From contig NZ_BCUY01000018.1 of assembly GCF_001591465.1 (NCBI RefSeq), forward strand, positions 1-58,903: a DNA stretch of 58,903 bases, in the 5' to 3' direction. A program made the position numbers and the translations under genes. Below are positions 51,371 through 58,876 of this stretch, in pieces. Numbering within the stretch: the stretch's first letter is position 1; each line of letters begins with the position of its first letter. Under the pieces are notes generated by a model. It did not search any database, was not told the DNA's origin, and was given only the letters and a program-made list of their open reading frames with translations. Source of the stretch: Cytobacillus firmus NBRC 15306. Its GTDB lineage: Bacteria > Bacillota > Bacilli > Bacillales > Cytobacillaceae.

Positions 51371-52129
51371 ATGAATAAGAAAGTTATTTACTCAGTAGCA
51401 GCGGCAGCAGCATTATTAGTATCAGCACCGGGAGCTAACCAAGCGGACGCAGCTTCAAATTGTCCTACTCCTGAACAAGCTAAAAAAATCGCAATCTCTC
51501 AATCTGGCAACCTAAGCCAGGATCAAATTAATAACATTCTTCAAAAATACCTTAAAGACTACAATATAAATTGGGGAAATGCTCAAGTAAATAAACAGGA
51601 AGCTCAAAAGCCTGCAGCTCCAGCTCCAGCAGAGCAGCCTGCAAAAACCCCTGCCAAAACACAAGAAACAGCAAAAGCTCCAGCGCAGCAGCCTGCACAG
51701 CAGCAAGCACCTGCTGAACAGACAAAAGAAGCAGCACCTGCTTCTTCTGAAGTAAGTGCTTACGAGAAAAAAGTACTTGAATTAACGAACCAGGAACGTG
51801 CAAAAGCAGGAGTGCCTGCCCTTAAACTGGATGCAGAACTAAGCAAAGTGGCTCGTGAAAAATCACGTGATATGCAGTCTAAAGGATATTTTGACCATAA
51901 CAGCCCAACTTACGGTTCACCATTTGATATGATGAAGCAATTCGGCATCTCATACACTACAGCGGGCGAAAACATTGCTATGGGCCAGCAGTCTCCTGAA
52001 GAAGTTGTACAAGCTTGGATGAATAGTGAAGGCCACCGTAAAAACATCATGAATGCCAACTTTACACACCTTGGTGTTGGCCATGTTGCTGACGGAAACT
52101 ACTGGACACAAATGTTCATTGGGAAATAA
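51371..52129 (+). CDS. Secreted CAP/SCP-domain protein (YkwD-like)
   Basis: The 252-residue protein has a signal peptide (about 1-27). A conserved region 'NCPTPEQAKKIAISQSGNLS' follows, then an Ala/Pro/Gln-rich linker (about 78-125) and a C-terminal CAP domain (about 130-252) with 'LTNQERAKAGVPAL', 'YFDHNSP', 'GENIAMG' and 'SEGHRKNIMN'. Exported, probably cell-wall associated. The ATG at 51371 with AGGGAGGA is the start. Confidence 0.9.
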   Translation: MNKKVIYSVAAAAALLVSAPGANQADAASNCPTPEQAKKIAISQSGNLSQDQINNILQKYLKDYNINWGNAQVNKQEAQKPAAPAPAEQPAKTPAKTQETAKAPAQQPAQQQAPAEQTKEAAPASSEVSAYEKKVLELTNQERAKAGVPALKLDAELSKVAREKSRDMQSKGYFDHNSPTYGSPFDMMKQFGISYTTAGENIAMGQQSPEEVVQAWMNSEGHRKNIMNANFTHLGVGHVADGNYWTQMFIGK

Positions 52130-52142
52130 TGTTTAAATAGTT

Positions 52143-52176
52143 AAAAGGCAGCCTCTTCTGGCTGTCTTTTTTTTAT
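52143..52176 (+). terminator. Terminator after the CAP-domain gene
   Basis: AAGGCAGCC and GGCTGTCTTT around TCTTCT, with a long T run. Confidence 0.8.
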
Positions 52177-52301
52177 GAGTTTTTGCCTTGTCACCTGAAT
52201 TAATTCAGTATAGTATTTCCTTCAGCACCATGTATGTATTCAATCATTCATTGGAACATTAGTAGTAGCTGCTAAAAAATGAAAAACAACAGGTGATATA
52301 A

Positions 52302-52799
52302 ATGGAAATTAGAAAAGGGAAAAAAGACGATTTGAAGGAAATAATGGAAATTGTCCAAAAGACTGTCAGCATTATGGAATCTGAGGAGAATGATCAATGG
52401 AACCGGACTTATCCTCAGGATCAGGATTTTTTAGCTGATGTGGAAGCAGGCAGTTTGTATACTGCCATATATGAAGGAAAGGTCGCAGGTTCCATTACTG
52501 TCGATCAAATCCAGGCGGAAGAATATAAAAATGCCTCATGGAGAAAGGAAGAGCCATGCTTTGTATTTCACCGTCTGGCCGTAGATCCTGAGATTAGAGG
52601 GGAGGGAATTGCGAGCAGGTTAATTGCATTTGCTGAAGATCATGCAGTGAAGAACGGGATACCGTATATGAGAACAGATACATACTCATTGAATAAAAAG
52701 GCTCAAAATTTATTTGAGAAAAATGGATATGTTAAAGCAGGTACAATCTTCATGGATCGGGAAAGCCCTTTTTATTGCTATGATAAGCTGCTTGATTAA
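52302..52799 (+). CDS. GNAT-family N-acetyltransferase
   Basis: The 165-residue enzyme has the acetyl-CoA signature 'VDPEIRGEGIASRLIAFAE' (about 91-109) and 'RTDTYSLNKKAQNLFEKNGY'. The acceptor is unknown. Its last four bases overlap the end of the convergent Hsp20-like gene; no terminator lies between them. Confidence 0.88.
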   Translation: MEIRKGKKDDLKEIMEIVQKTVSIMESEENDQWNRTYPQDQDFLADVEAGSLYTAIYEGKVAGSITVDQIQAEEYKNASWRKEEPCFVFHRLAVDPEIRGEGIASRLIAFAEDHAVKNGIPYMRTDTYSLNKKAQNLFEKNGYVKAGTIFMDRESPFYCYDKLLD

Positions 52800-53293
52800 A
52801 GCTGCTCTTCACTCTTTACAAAAATGGGTATTATTTCTTCCTCTTCGAATAAGATGGGAAGAGAAATGGAAAGTATCCCATTTTCAAATGATGATTTTAT
52901 CGAATATTTATCAACAGGCATAGGGAGGGTCAGAACTTTTTCAAAAGCTCTGCTATGTCTTTCTTTCAGAAAATAGAGCAAGTCCTGCTGAAATGCTGAA
53001 CATTTTCCTTTAATAATTAGTTCATTTTGTACCAGAGATACTTTAATATCATTTTTGCTTATACCTGGGAGCTCTGCTTCAATTTTGATATTGCCATTGT
53101 TCTCATACATATCACAGCGCGGAAAAATTTCTTGATTTGACAGAAAACGATTGATTTTTTCCTGCTCCAGGACTGAAAAAGAAAGTTTCTTATTATGATT
53201 GGAATCCTCAGGTGAAATAAGCGTTTCCCAGAAATCCTGATCCTGATATTGTGCGGTCATTTTGATTAAATCTTTCCATTTTTCCAGTTCCAT
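52796..53293 (-). CDS. Hsp20/alpha-crystallin-like protein (spore-type)
   Basis: The 165-residue protein has an alpha-crystallin domain from about 58 ('RCDMYENNGNIKIEAELPGI') through 'FEKVLTLPMPVDKYSIKSSF' to 'ENGILSISLPIL'. It is 13 bases after the other Hsp20-like gene and co-transcribed with it from the sigma-K promoter. Spore-coat Hsp20 proteins such as CotP and GerT are the nearest idea. Ribosome site AGGGGGTCTCC-type before the ATG. Confidence 0.85.
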   Translation of the reverse strand: MELEKWKDLIKMTAQYQDQDFWETLISPEDSNHNKKLSFSVLEQEKINRFLSNQEIFPRCDMYENNGNIKIEAELPGISKNDIKVSLVQNELIIKGKCSAFQQDLLYFLKERHSRAFEKVLTLPMPVDKYSIKSSFENGILSISLPILFEEEEIIPIFVKSEEQL

Positions 53294-53306
53294 AAGGAGA
53301 CCCCCT

Positions 53307-53789
53307 TTATAATATTTCTGTTACATCTATTTCTGAATATTGCATATCGACATTTTTAGGTATCTTTATCTCCATATACCCTTCTTTGCAGCTGGCAGAT
53401 GATCCTTTTTTCCTGACAATGGCAGGGAGGGTAATGATATGTTTGTCGTCTTTTTCGGGAATATGTTCGATAATCATTTGGTTGGAGGTGTGATAAAGCT
53501 TCATTTCTTTTAACCAGTCCTCGTTTTTTATTGGGAATCTCACATAAACATAATCATGGGTTTCGAAGACGGATGAGTTAAGTGGTGCAGAATTTGACTG
53601 CTGATTAGTTCCGGGAGCTGCAGCATTAAAGCCTTTCATAAAATCCGGTGCTCCAGTCATTCCCTGCATATTTTGAGGAAACATTTGCCCCATGATATTT
53701 TTAATATATTTATCAATTTCCTCCGGTTTCATTTGGCTGGGAGGATTCTTCATATCTTTATTAAACGGAAAAAGATTCCACGGGAACAT
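53307..53789 (-). CDS. Hsp20-like spore protein (GerT-like)
   Basis: The protein of about 160 residues has a Met/Pro/Asn-rich head (FPWNLFPFNKDMKNPP; NIMGQMFPQNMQGM) and a degenerate alpha-crystallin domain from about 88 ('FETHDYVYVRFPI'). B. subtilis GerT is a similar coat protein. The ATG at 53789 with AAAGGAT eight bases upstream is preferred; the ATG at 53798 and frame up to 53840 lack spacing or overlap the promoter region. Confidence 0.78.
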   Translation of the reverse strand: MFPWNLFPFNKDMKNPPSQMKPEEIDKYIKNIMGQMFPQNMQGMTGAPDFMKGFNAAAPGTNQQSNSAPLNSSVFETHDYVYVRFPIKNEDWLKEMKLYHTSNQMIIEHIPEKDDKHIITLPAIVRKKGSSASCKEGYMEIKIPKNVDMQYSEIDVTEIL

Positions 53790-53849
53790 CCTTCTCATCC
53801 TTTCCTTGCTAAACTGCCGCGATGGGCAATGATTCAACACTAAGTCATA

Positions 53850-53878
53850 TATTCTATGCAGATATGCGCCTATCTGTT
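53850..53878 (-). promoter_or_regulatory. Sigma-K promoter of the Hsp20-like pair
   Basis: On the minus strand AACA (-35), a 16-base spacer and CATAGAATA (-10) match the sigma-K consensus mACm-N16/17-CATAnnnTA completely. It is about 60 bases before the first gene, giving late mother-cell expression. Confidence 0.75.
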
Positions 53879-54014
53879 AATAATGGATTCGTTTTCTTGT
53901 ACAGACTTGCTGCATTATGGGGGGAAGCTTCTTATTATTTGCATTAATACACTGTAATTACTACTATATTGGTATCGATGTATATAAAATAATTAAATAC
54001 TGAGGGGTAATTTT

Positions 54015-54788
54015 GTGAGAAATAAAGCAGCTTTAATCACGGGAGGGGCAACAGGGATCGGGAAAAGAACGGCGTACATGCTTGCAAATAAAGGCATCGA
54101 TCTGGTGATCAATTACCGTAGCAGTCAAGAGGAAGCTGTCTCATTGTGCGGGGAACTGACCGAAAAATTCGGCACTAAAAATATTGCTTTGCAGGGAGAT
54201 ATCTCTTTACCGGCTGACTGTATAAAGATGTCCGAAAAAGCTCTTAATGAATTTCAAGTCATGGATATAGTCATTCATAATGCCGGTCCTTATGAGCACG
54301 AAAGAAAAGAGATGTTGGATTATACTTTCGAACAATGGAATTACCTGATCAATGGCAACTTAAATGCGGTATTTTATTTATCCAAGTTGTTTATACCGAA
54401 AATGAGGGAAAATGGATGGGGAAGAATTATAACCATAGGGTTTGATCGTGTCGAAGCAGCATCTGGCTGGATATACCGTTCTGCATTCGCGGCTGCAAAA
54501 ACGGGCGCAGCGTCTTTAACAAAATCCATTGCACTTGAAGAGGCCGGTAACGGAATTACTGCAAATATGGTTTGTCCGGGAGATATTATCGGTGATTGGA
54601 AGGAAAAAAATATCAAAGAAGCTGCTAAGGTTCAGGATAATGCATCACCAGTGGGAAGGCCGGGTACAGGTGAAGATATTGCCCGTGTAATCAGCTTTCT
54701 TACCGATGAAAAATCCGACTTTATTACTGGCAGCATAATCCCGGTTACAGGCGGAAAGGACGTCCTCGGAAAAATATATCAGGAATGA
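54015..54788 (+). CDS. SDR-family protein lacking the catalytic tyrosine
   Basis: The 257-residue short-chain dehydrogenase fold has the cofactor motif 'GGATGIG' (10-16) and 'IHNAGP' (NAG, 88-92). At the active site the usual YxxxK is F158-A-A-A-K162: the DNA reads TTC, not TAC. The usual Ser is also replaced ('TIGFDRVEA'). The C-terminal 'NMVCPGDIIGDW' and 'TGSIIPVTGG' are otherwise normal. It may be a non-catalytic or altered SDR. GTG start with GAGGGG. Confidence 0.85.
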   Translation: MRNKAALITGGATGIGKRTAYMLANKGIDLVINYRSSQEEAVSLCGELTEKFGTKNIALQGDISLPADCIKMSEKALNEFQVMDIVIHNAGPYEHERKEMLDYTFEQWNYLINGNLNAVFYLSKLFIPKMRENGWGRIITIGFDRVEAASGWIYRSAFAAAKTGAASLTKSIALEEAGNGITANMVCPGDIIGDWKEKNIKEAAKVQDNASPVGRPGTGEDIARVISFLTDEKSDFITGSIIPVTGGKDVLGKIYQE

Positions 54789-54794
54789 AAGAGA

Positions 54795-54830
54795 AAAGGC
54801 AGAAGAACCGTATTCTTCTGCCTTTTTATC
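54795..54830 (+). terminator. Terminator after the SDR gene
   Basis: AAAAGGCAGAAGAA and TTCTTCTGCCTTTT around CCGTA, then T. Confidence 0.93.
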
Positions 54831-54840
54831 GCAGTCTAAC

Positions 54841-54913
54841 GGGCAGTAAGACCCCCACTTCAAGACTCAGAGGAATCAAAGGAGGAAAGTGGGGGATAAG
54901 GAAAACCCCCACT
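54841..54913. repeat. Alternating CCCCCACT / AGTGGGGG hairpin element
   Basis: CCCCCACTT (54852-54860), AAGTGGGGG (54887-54895) and CCCCCACT (54906-54913) allow two mutually exclusive hairpins. The flank GGGCAGTAAGACCCCCACTT resembles a sequence I associate with ends of IS200/IS605-type elements in Bacillus, so this may be a transposon scar. It also lies at the 3' end of the MATE gene and may terminate it. Confidence 0.45.
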
Positions 54914-54934
54914 GATTGAAGTTTCACTTTATAT

Positions 54935-56302
54935 TTACTTCGCTTCCATATATGCCGGGTATTTTCTGTTTTGCAGATAGATCAGCCGGCTTGTTAAAGT
55001 TATGGCGCCGGCTGCGAGCCCGGTAATCAAGCCGATCCAATAACCATATGCTCCCCAATCAGTATGATTGGCCAGGTAATAGCCAAACGGCAACCCGATG
55101 ATCCAATAAGAAATAAGGGACATAATGAAGGTGACGTTCACGTCCTTATATCCGCGCAGCGCTCCCTGGACAGGTGCCTGAATGGCATCTGAAAGCTGAA
55201 AGAACATGGCATAAATTAAAAAAGCGGCTGTTAATTGTAATACATGGTCGTCTTTTGTATAAATCGATGCCACTTCTTTTGGGAAAGCCAAAAGAACAGC
55301 TGCACAAATTAATGCCATAAATACAGCAATACTGACACCGATCCAGCTGTACTCTTTAGCATCCCTGAATCTTCCAGCCCCCGCTTCAAAGCCTATAACG
55401 ATTGTTAATGCCATTGAAATGCTTAGCGGAATCATATAAAGAAGTGATGCGAAATTGAGGGCAATCTGGTGAGCTGCGATTACGGCTGTTTCAAATGTGC
55501 TCATTAATAAAGTAACTGCTGAAAAGATACTGGTTTCGAAAAAAATCGATAAGCCAATCGGGATCCCGATAAGAAGGATTTCCTTCCATTTGCCGATAGA
55601 AACAGCATGTATTCTTCTGAAAATTCCATAGTTCGAGAACGGAGAATTTTTATGAATAATAATAATCGAAATAACCATGATCAGCCAGTAAGTAATAGAT
55701 GAAGCATAGCCTGCACCTGCTCCGCCGAGTTCCGGAAACCCCAATTTACCATAAATAAGTATATAGTTAAAAAAAGCATTGATTGGCAGTGTTAGAAGGG
55801 TGATGATCATGCTGACCCTGGTCTTTCCAAGAGCATCAATAAACGACCTTAATACATTGTAGACAAACAGGGGAATCAACCCTGTGCTTATGGCTGCAAG
55901 GTAGTTGAAAGCTGTATCCTGGACCCTGTTTTCGAGATTCATTCCGCTTAAGATTGGATTTAAGGAGAGTGCTCCTCCGGCAAATACAACGATGGCCATA
56001 ATAATGGACAGATAAACACCCTGAATGACAGAAAAAGCAACTTCCTCACTCTGTTTCCCTGCTCCCACGAGGTGGGACACGATCGGTGTAACGGCAATGA
56101 GAATGCCGCTGAGCCCGGTGAATACAGGAACCCAAAGAGAAGATCCAATCGCTACACCTGCCAGGTCCTGTGAATTATAGCGGCCGGTCATTAAAGTATC
56201 AATAAATGTCATGGAGTACATCGCCAGCTGGGTTACTAGGATTGGAACTAAAATTACCAGCAGCTGATGCAGTTTTTGTTTTTTGCTGTATGTCTGATTC
56301 AT
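54935..56302 (-). CDS. MATE-family efflux protein
   Basis: The 455-residue protein has 12 hydrophobic segments in two homologous halves, with the MATE hallmarks 'FIDTLMTGRY', 'PVQGALRGYKD' and 'GGAGAGYASSITYW'. It exports drugs or organic cations in exchange for Na+ or H+. Substrate unknown. It is followed by the CCCCCACT hairpin element. Confidence 0.93.
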   Translation of the reverse strand: MNQTYSKKQKLHQLLVILVPILVTQLAMYSMTFIDTLMTGRYNSQDLAGVAIGSSLWVPVFTGLSGILIAVTPIVSHLVGAGKQSEEVAFSVIQGVYLSIIMAIVVFAGGALSLNPILSGMNLENRVQDTAFNYLAAISTGLIPLFVYNVLRSFIDALGKTRVSMIITLLTLPINAFFNYILIYGKLGFPELGGAGAGYASSITYWLIMVISIIIIHKNSPFSNYGIFRRIHAVSIGKWKEILLIGIPIGLSIFFETSIFSAVTLLMSTFETAVIAAHQIALNFASLLYMIPLSISMALTIVIGFEAGAGRFRDAKEYSWIGVSIAVFMALICAAVLLAFPKEVASIYTKDDHVLQLTAAFLIYAMFFQLSDAIQAPVQGALRGYKDVNVTFIMSLISYWIIGLPFGYYLANHTDWGAYGYWIGLITGLAAGAITLTSRLIYLQNRKYPAYMEAK

Positions 56303-56419
56303 GAGTCTTTCCTCTTTCTATAAAGTGACTAGAGAATTATATCATACTAAAGAGAAGCCGGCTCATAGCAGGTCTTTTATAATCAGTTATGGTAATCCGC
56401 TAAAAATAAAATGTTTCAA

Positions 56420-56439
56420 TTATGCGAACTTTTGCATAA
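56420..56439. promoter_or_regulatory. Palindrome TTATGC-N8-GCATAA
   Basis: A perfect inverted repeat lies in the divergent region between the MATE gene and a 52-residue gene. It may be an operator. Confidence 0.3.
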
Positions 56440-56514
56440 CGGGATCCTTCAATCGGCGAAAGTATAAATAGTAAAAGCAGCCATTTCGAAAACTCGGCTT
56501 GAAGGAGGCAGAAG

Positions 56515-56673
56515 ATGAGCTTCAATATAAATAGGATTAATCCCAATCAGACTCAAGTTTCATTTGTGGACGGGCGTTTTGAAACACTTACAAATGAAGA
56601 GCTGGAAGAATTGCTGTCCCAGTACGGAATAAGAGAAAAAACAGATGAATCAGCAACCAATATTATTAATTGA
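56515..56673 (+). CDS. Small acidic protein (52 residues)
   Basis: The product (MSFNINRINPNQTQVSFVDG...) has a short strand part and an acidic helix (TNEELEELLSQYGI). GAAGGAGGC precedes the ATG at ideal distance and a terminator follows. Soluble; no family recognised. Confidence 0.6.
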   Translation: MSFNINRINPNQTQVSFVDGRFETLTNEELEELLSQYGIREKTDESATNIIN

Positions 56674-56679
56674 AAGAAT

Positions 56680-56718
56680 AAAAAGCACTTGCTCTATGCA
56701 AGTGCTTAGCGTTTTTGT
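56680..56718 (+). terminator. Terminator after the 52-residue gene
   Basis: AAGCACTTGC, TCTAT, GCAAGTGCTT, then AGCGTTTTTG. Confidence 0.85.
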
Positions 56719-56785
56719 ACTTCGAGAGCTGTCTAGTCCCCCCTAGAGGTGGCGGGGGTGGGCAAGGCGCTTCCGCATTTCTTTT
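56717..56785. repeat. Short, internally deleted copy of the Bacillus hairpin repeat
   Basis: 'TACTTCGAGAGCTGTCTAG' and 'GGCGGGGGTGGGCAAGGCGC' correspond to the two ends of the element at 38240-38373, with the middle missing. As in the other copy, the end of the element runs up to the stop codon of a minus-strand gene. Confidence 0.75.
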
Positions 56786-57344
56786 AAGCCTCCAGTAATT
56801 GGGACGATTCTTGGACTGCTGCTCCATGACGCATTACATGAAGAGTATATAGATCTTTTGGGATCTCATATAAATTGTAAATATCTCCATTAGCATTCAG
56901 CTGATCATAAACAGACTTTCTCGTTTCATTTGCAAGAATGACATAAGGAAGCTTTTCTGCAGCTTTTTGCGAGCGGATATTTTCCTTGCGAATCCGCATA
57001 AAGATTGTTTCTATGCCGGTTTCAAAAAAGAGCTCCTCAAAGAAAGCATCTTTTGCTAATTTGTTATAGCCTTTGCCATGATAGGGCTTGCCAAGCCATG
57101 TACCTAAGAAGCCGGCATTGTCCTGGATGTCATACAAATTGATCGTCCCAATCGGAGCGCCCCATTCATCAAGAATTGTGCGTGAAATCAATTCACCGCG
57201 TTCTTCTGCTTCGATTGTCTGCTTTGTAATAAACATAAACTCATCATAACAATTGGCTTTTTGGCGAACAAAAGGGAAGACATCAGGGTGCGTCATTAAA
57301 TCAAATAAAGCATGGCAGTCGTGAAGATCACGTTTCTTGAGCAT
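56784..57344 (-). CDS. GNAT-family N-acetyltransferase (RimJ/RimL type)
   Basis: The 186-residue enzyme has 'GTINLYDIQDNAGFLGTWLG' and the acetyl-CoA segment 'KPYHGKGYNKLAKDAFFEEL' (about 86-105). 'RIRKENIRSQKAAEKL' follows. Related proteins acetylate protein N-termini or antibiotics; the acceptor is unknown. ATG 57344 with TTGGAGGG is the start. A long structured leader precedes it. Confidence 0.85.
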   Translation of the reverse strand: MLKKRDLHDCHALFDLMTHPDVFPFVRQKANCYDEFMFITKQTIEAEERGELISRTILDEWGAPIGTINLYDIQDNAGFLGTWLGKPYHGKGYNKLAKDAFFEELFFETGIETIFMRIRKENIRSQKAAEKLPYVILANETRKSVYDQLNANGDIYNLYEIPKDLYTLHVMRHGAAVQESSQLLEA

Positions 57345-57360
57345 AGGATATCCCTCCAAT

Positions 57361-57535
57361 TGAGGGCAGTCCTACTCCATGCCAAATAGAGCCTTCGGTC
57401 CACCCTCGAAATTTTTTATTATGCTGCTAAAAAATTTCGGGGTGGGAATCGAACCCACTAGAACCAGATAACTGGTGGCGCACCATTTGCCTTCCCTATT
57501 ACTATCGTTTCCGATATTAGATTGTCTGTCATAAA
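57361..57535 (-). ncRNA. Structured leader RNA of unknown class
   Basis: Read on the minus strand from 57535, the RNA would contain UAUCG-GAAA-CGAUA, then ACCAG-UUAU-CUGGU. GUGGG-UUCGAUU-CCCAC follows and is an exact tRNA-type T-arm. A long A/U hairpin CGAAAUUUUUU...AAAAAAUUUCG comes next, and last a GAGGG...CCCUC-closed domain directly before the acetyltransferase ribosome site. The T-rich stem could be a terminator. No acceptor or anticodon arm is present, so it is not a tRNA. A cis-acting regulatory RNA is the best guess. Confidence 0.45.
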
Positions 57536-57657
57536 GTAGCAAAATTTTCACTTCACTTTAGGTATAATACTAAAAAAAAATCAAAAAGGAAATAGGTTTT
57601 TTGATTATTTTTTTTGCGATTTTATGTCAAATTACACCAGCGATATTCGACACGGTT

Positions 57658-58779
57658 TCACGATTCCCTGTACACAAAATTTCCGCCTATCATTGTCCAT
57701 TTCGGCTTGGAAAGAAAGTGAAATGGGTGATGATTCCATAAAACTAAATCAGCATCTTTTCCTTCCTCAATGCTTCCCAGCTGATGATCGATTCTGAGGT
57801 TTCTTGCCGGCAGAATGGTGATTCCTTCTAAGGCTTTTTGCTCGGAAAGGCCTTCCCGGACTGCAATAGCTGCACACATATTCAAATATTGCACAGGTGT
57901 GTATGGATGATCTGTAGTGATGGAGACTTCTACTCCATGTTCTGTCAGCTGCTGATACGTTTTCCAGGTTTTGTTTTTCAGTTCCACTTTCGATCTTCTT
58001 GTTAGAGTAGGTCCCACAGATACCTTTAAATTCAAGTCTTCCAATTCGTCCGCAATTAAATGGCCTTCTGTACAATGTTCGATTCGGAGATCGAGATTAA
58101 ATTCTTCTGCAAAGCGGATGGCAGAAATAATATCATCTGCCCTGTGAGCGTGTATTCTGACGGGAATTTCTCTTTTAAGCGCCTTGACAAGCGGTGCAAA
58201 TCTTAAAGAGTCGGGATTATCGCACTGTAAAGCCTCATAAAAGGCTTCTCTCAGCATTCCCATTATCCCCATTCTTGTAATGGAATCCTTGTTGCCATGA
58301 CTGTGAATCCGTTTTGGATTTTCACCAAGGGCAATCTTAAGACCGGCTGTTTCCTGGATAATCATCTTGCTGATATTTTTCCCTGATGTCTTAATTACAG
58401 AAGTGGTTCCCCCAATTACGTTAGCGCTGCCCGGCATGATATGTGCAGTTGTTATGCCATATTTCACTGCATCTGAAAATGCGGGATCTAAAGGGTATAC
58501 TCCATCCATCGCTCTAATATGCGGGCTTAAGGGTTCAATTGTTTCGTTGGCATCATTGCCTGCCCATCCAGTGCCTTCATCATAAAGACCGAGATGGGTA
58601 TGGACATCAATGAAGCCAGGAAGCAAGTGGTGGCTATGGCAATCTATAATTTTTACATTTGAATCAGACTTTAAGTTCTTGCCTATCTTTAGTATTTTTC
58701 CGTTTTCTACTATTACATCCCCATGGAAGGCGGGGAAAGTCACAGGGTGAATGATTGCACTTTTCAATAAAATTTTCAT
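57658..58779 (-). CDS. Amidohydrolase-family metal hydrolase
   Basis: The 373-residue enzyme has the first metal site 'DVHTHLG' (His60, His62), later 'HAHRADD', 'RIEHCTEGH' and 'ITTDHPYTP' (final Asp), and a C-terminal 'GSIEEGKDADLVLWNHHPF' typical of imidazolonepropionase-like amidohydrolases. The natural substrate is not known; it may be a cyclic amide or dipeptide. No neighbours suggest a pathway. Confidence 0.88.
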   Translation of the reverse strand: MKILLKSAIIHPVTFPAFHGDVIVENGKILKIGKNLKSDSNVKIIDCHSHHLLPGFIDVHTHLGLYDEGTGWAGNDANETIEPLSPHIRAMDGVYPLDPAFSDAVKYGITTAHIMPGSANVIGGTTSVIKTSGKNISKMIIQETAGLKIALGENPKRIHSHGNKDSITRMGIMGMLREAFYEALQCDNPDSLRFAPLVKALKREIPVRIHAHRADDIISAIRFAEEFNLDLRIEHCTEGHLIADELEDLNLKVSVGPTLTRRSKVELKNKTWKTYQQLTEHGVEVSITTDHPYTPVQYLNMCAAIAVREGLSEQKALEGITILPARNLRIDHQLGSIEEGKDADLVLWNHHPFHFLSKPKWTMIGGNFVYRES

Positions 58780-58876
58780 CTATATCGTCCTTTGATCCTA
58801 AGTATTTGCTTTATTTTACAAGAATGAAAAGAAAGTGTGAAGAATTTTCTCACCATCGATATCTCAAATAAAAAAA

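Noticed and set aside
51600-51740. A short tandem repeat array
   Set aside because: The repetition is an Ala/Pro/Gln-rich protein linker in the CAP-domain gene, not a DNA repeat with constant units; it is not CRISPR.
57395-57412. A T-box antiterminator (GGGUGGACCG) regulating the acetyltransferase
   Set aside because: The UGGNACCGCG core is not matched and the sequence lies after, not within, the terminator-like stem; no specifier loop is seen.
57445-57465. A tRNA gene on the minus strand (T-arm GGGTTCGATTCCC)
   Set aside because: The T-arm is perfect, but no matching acceptor stem, D-arm or seven-base anticodon loop can be built around it.
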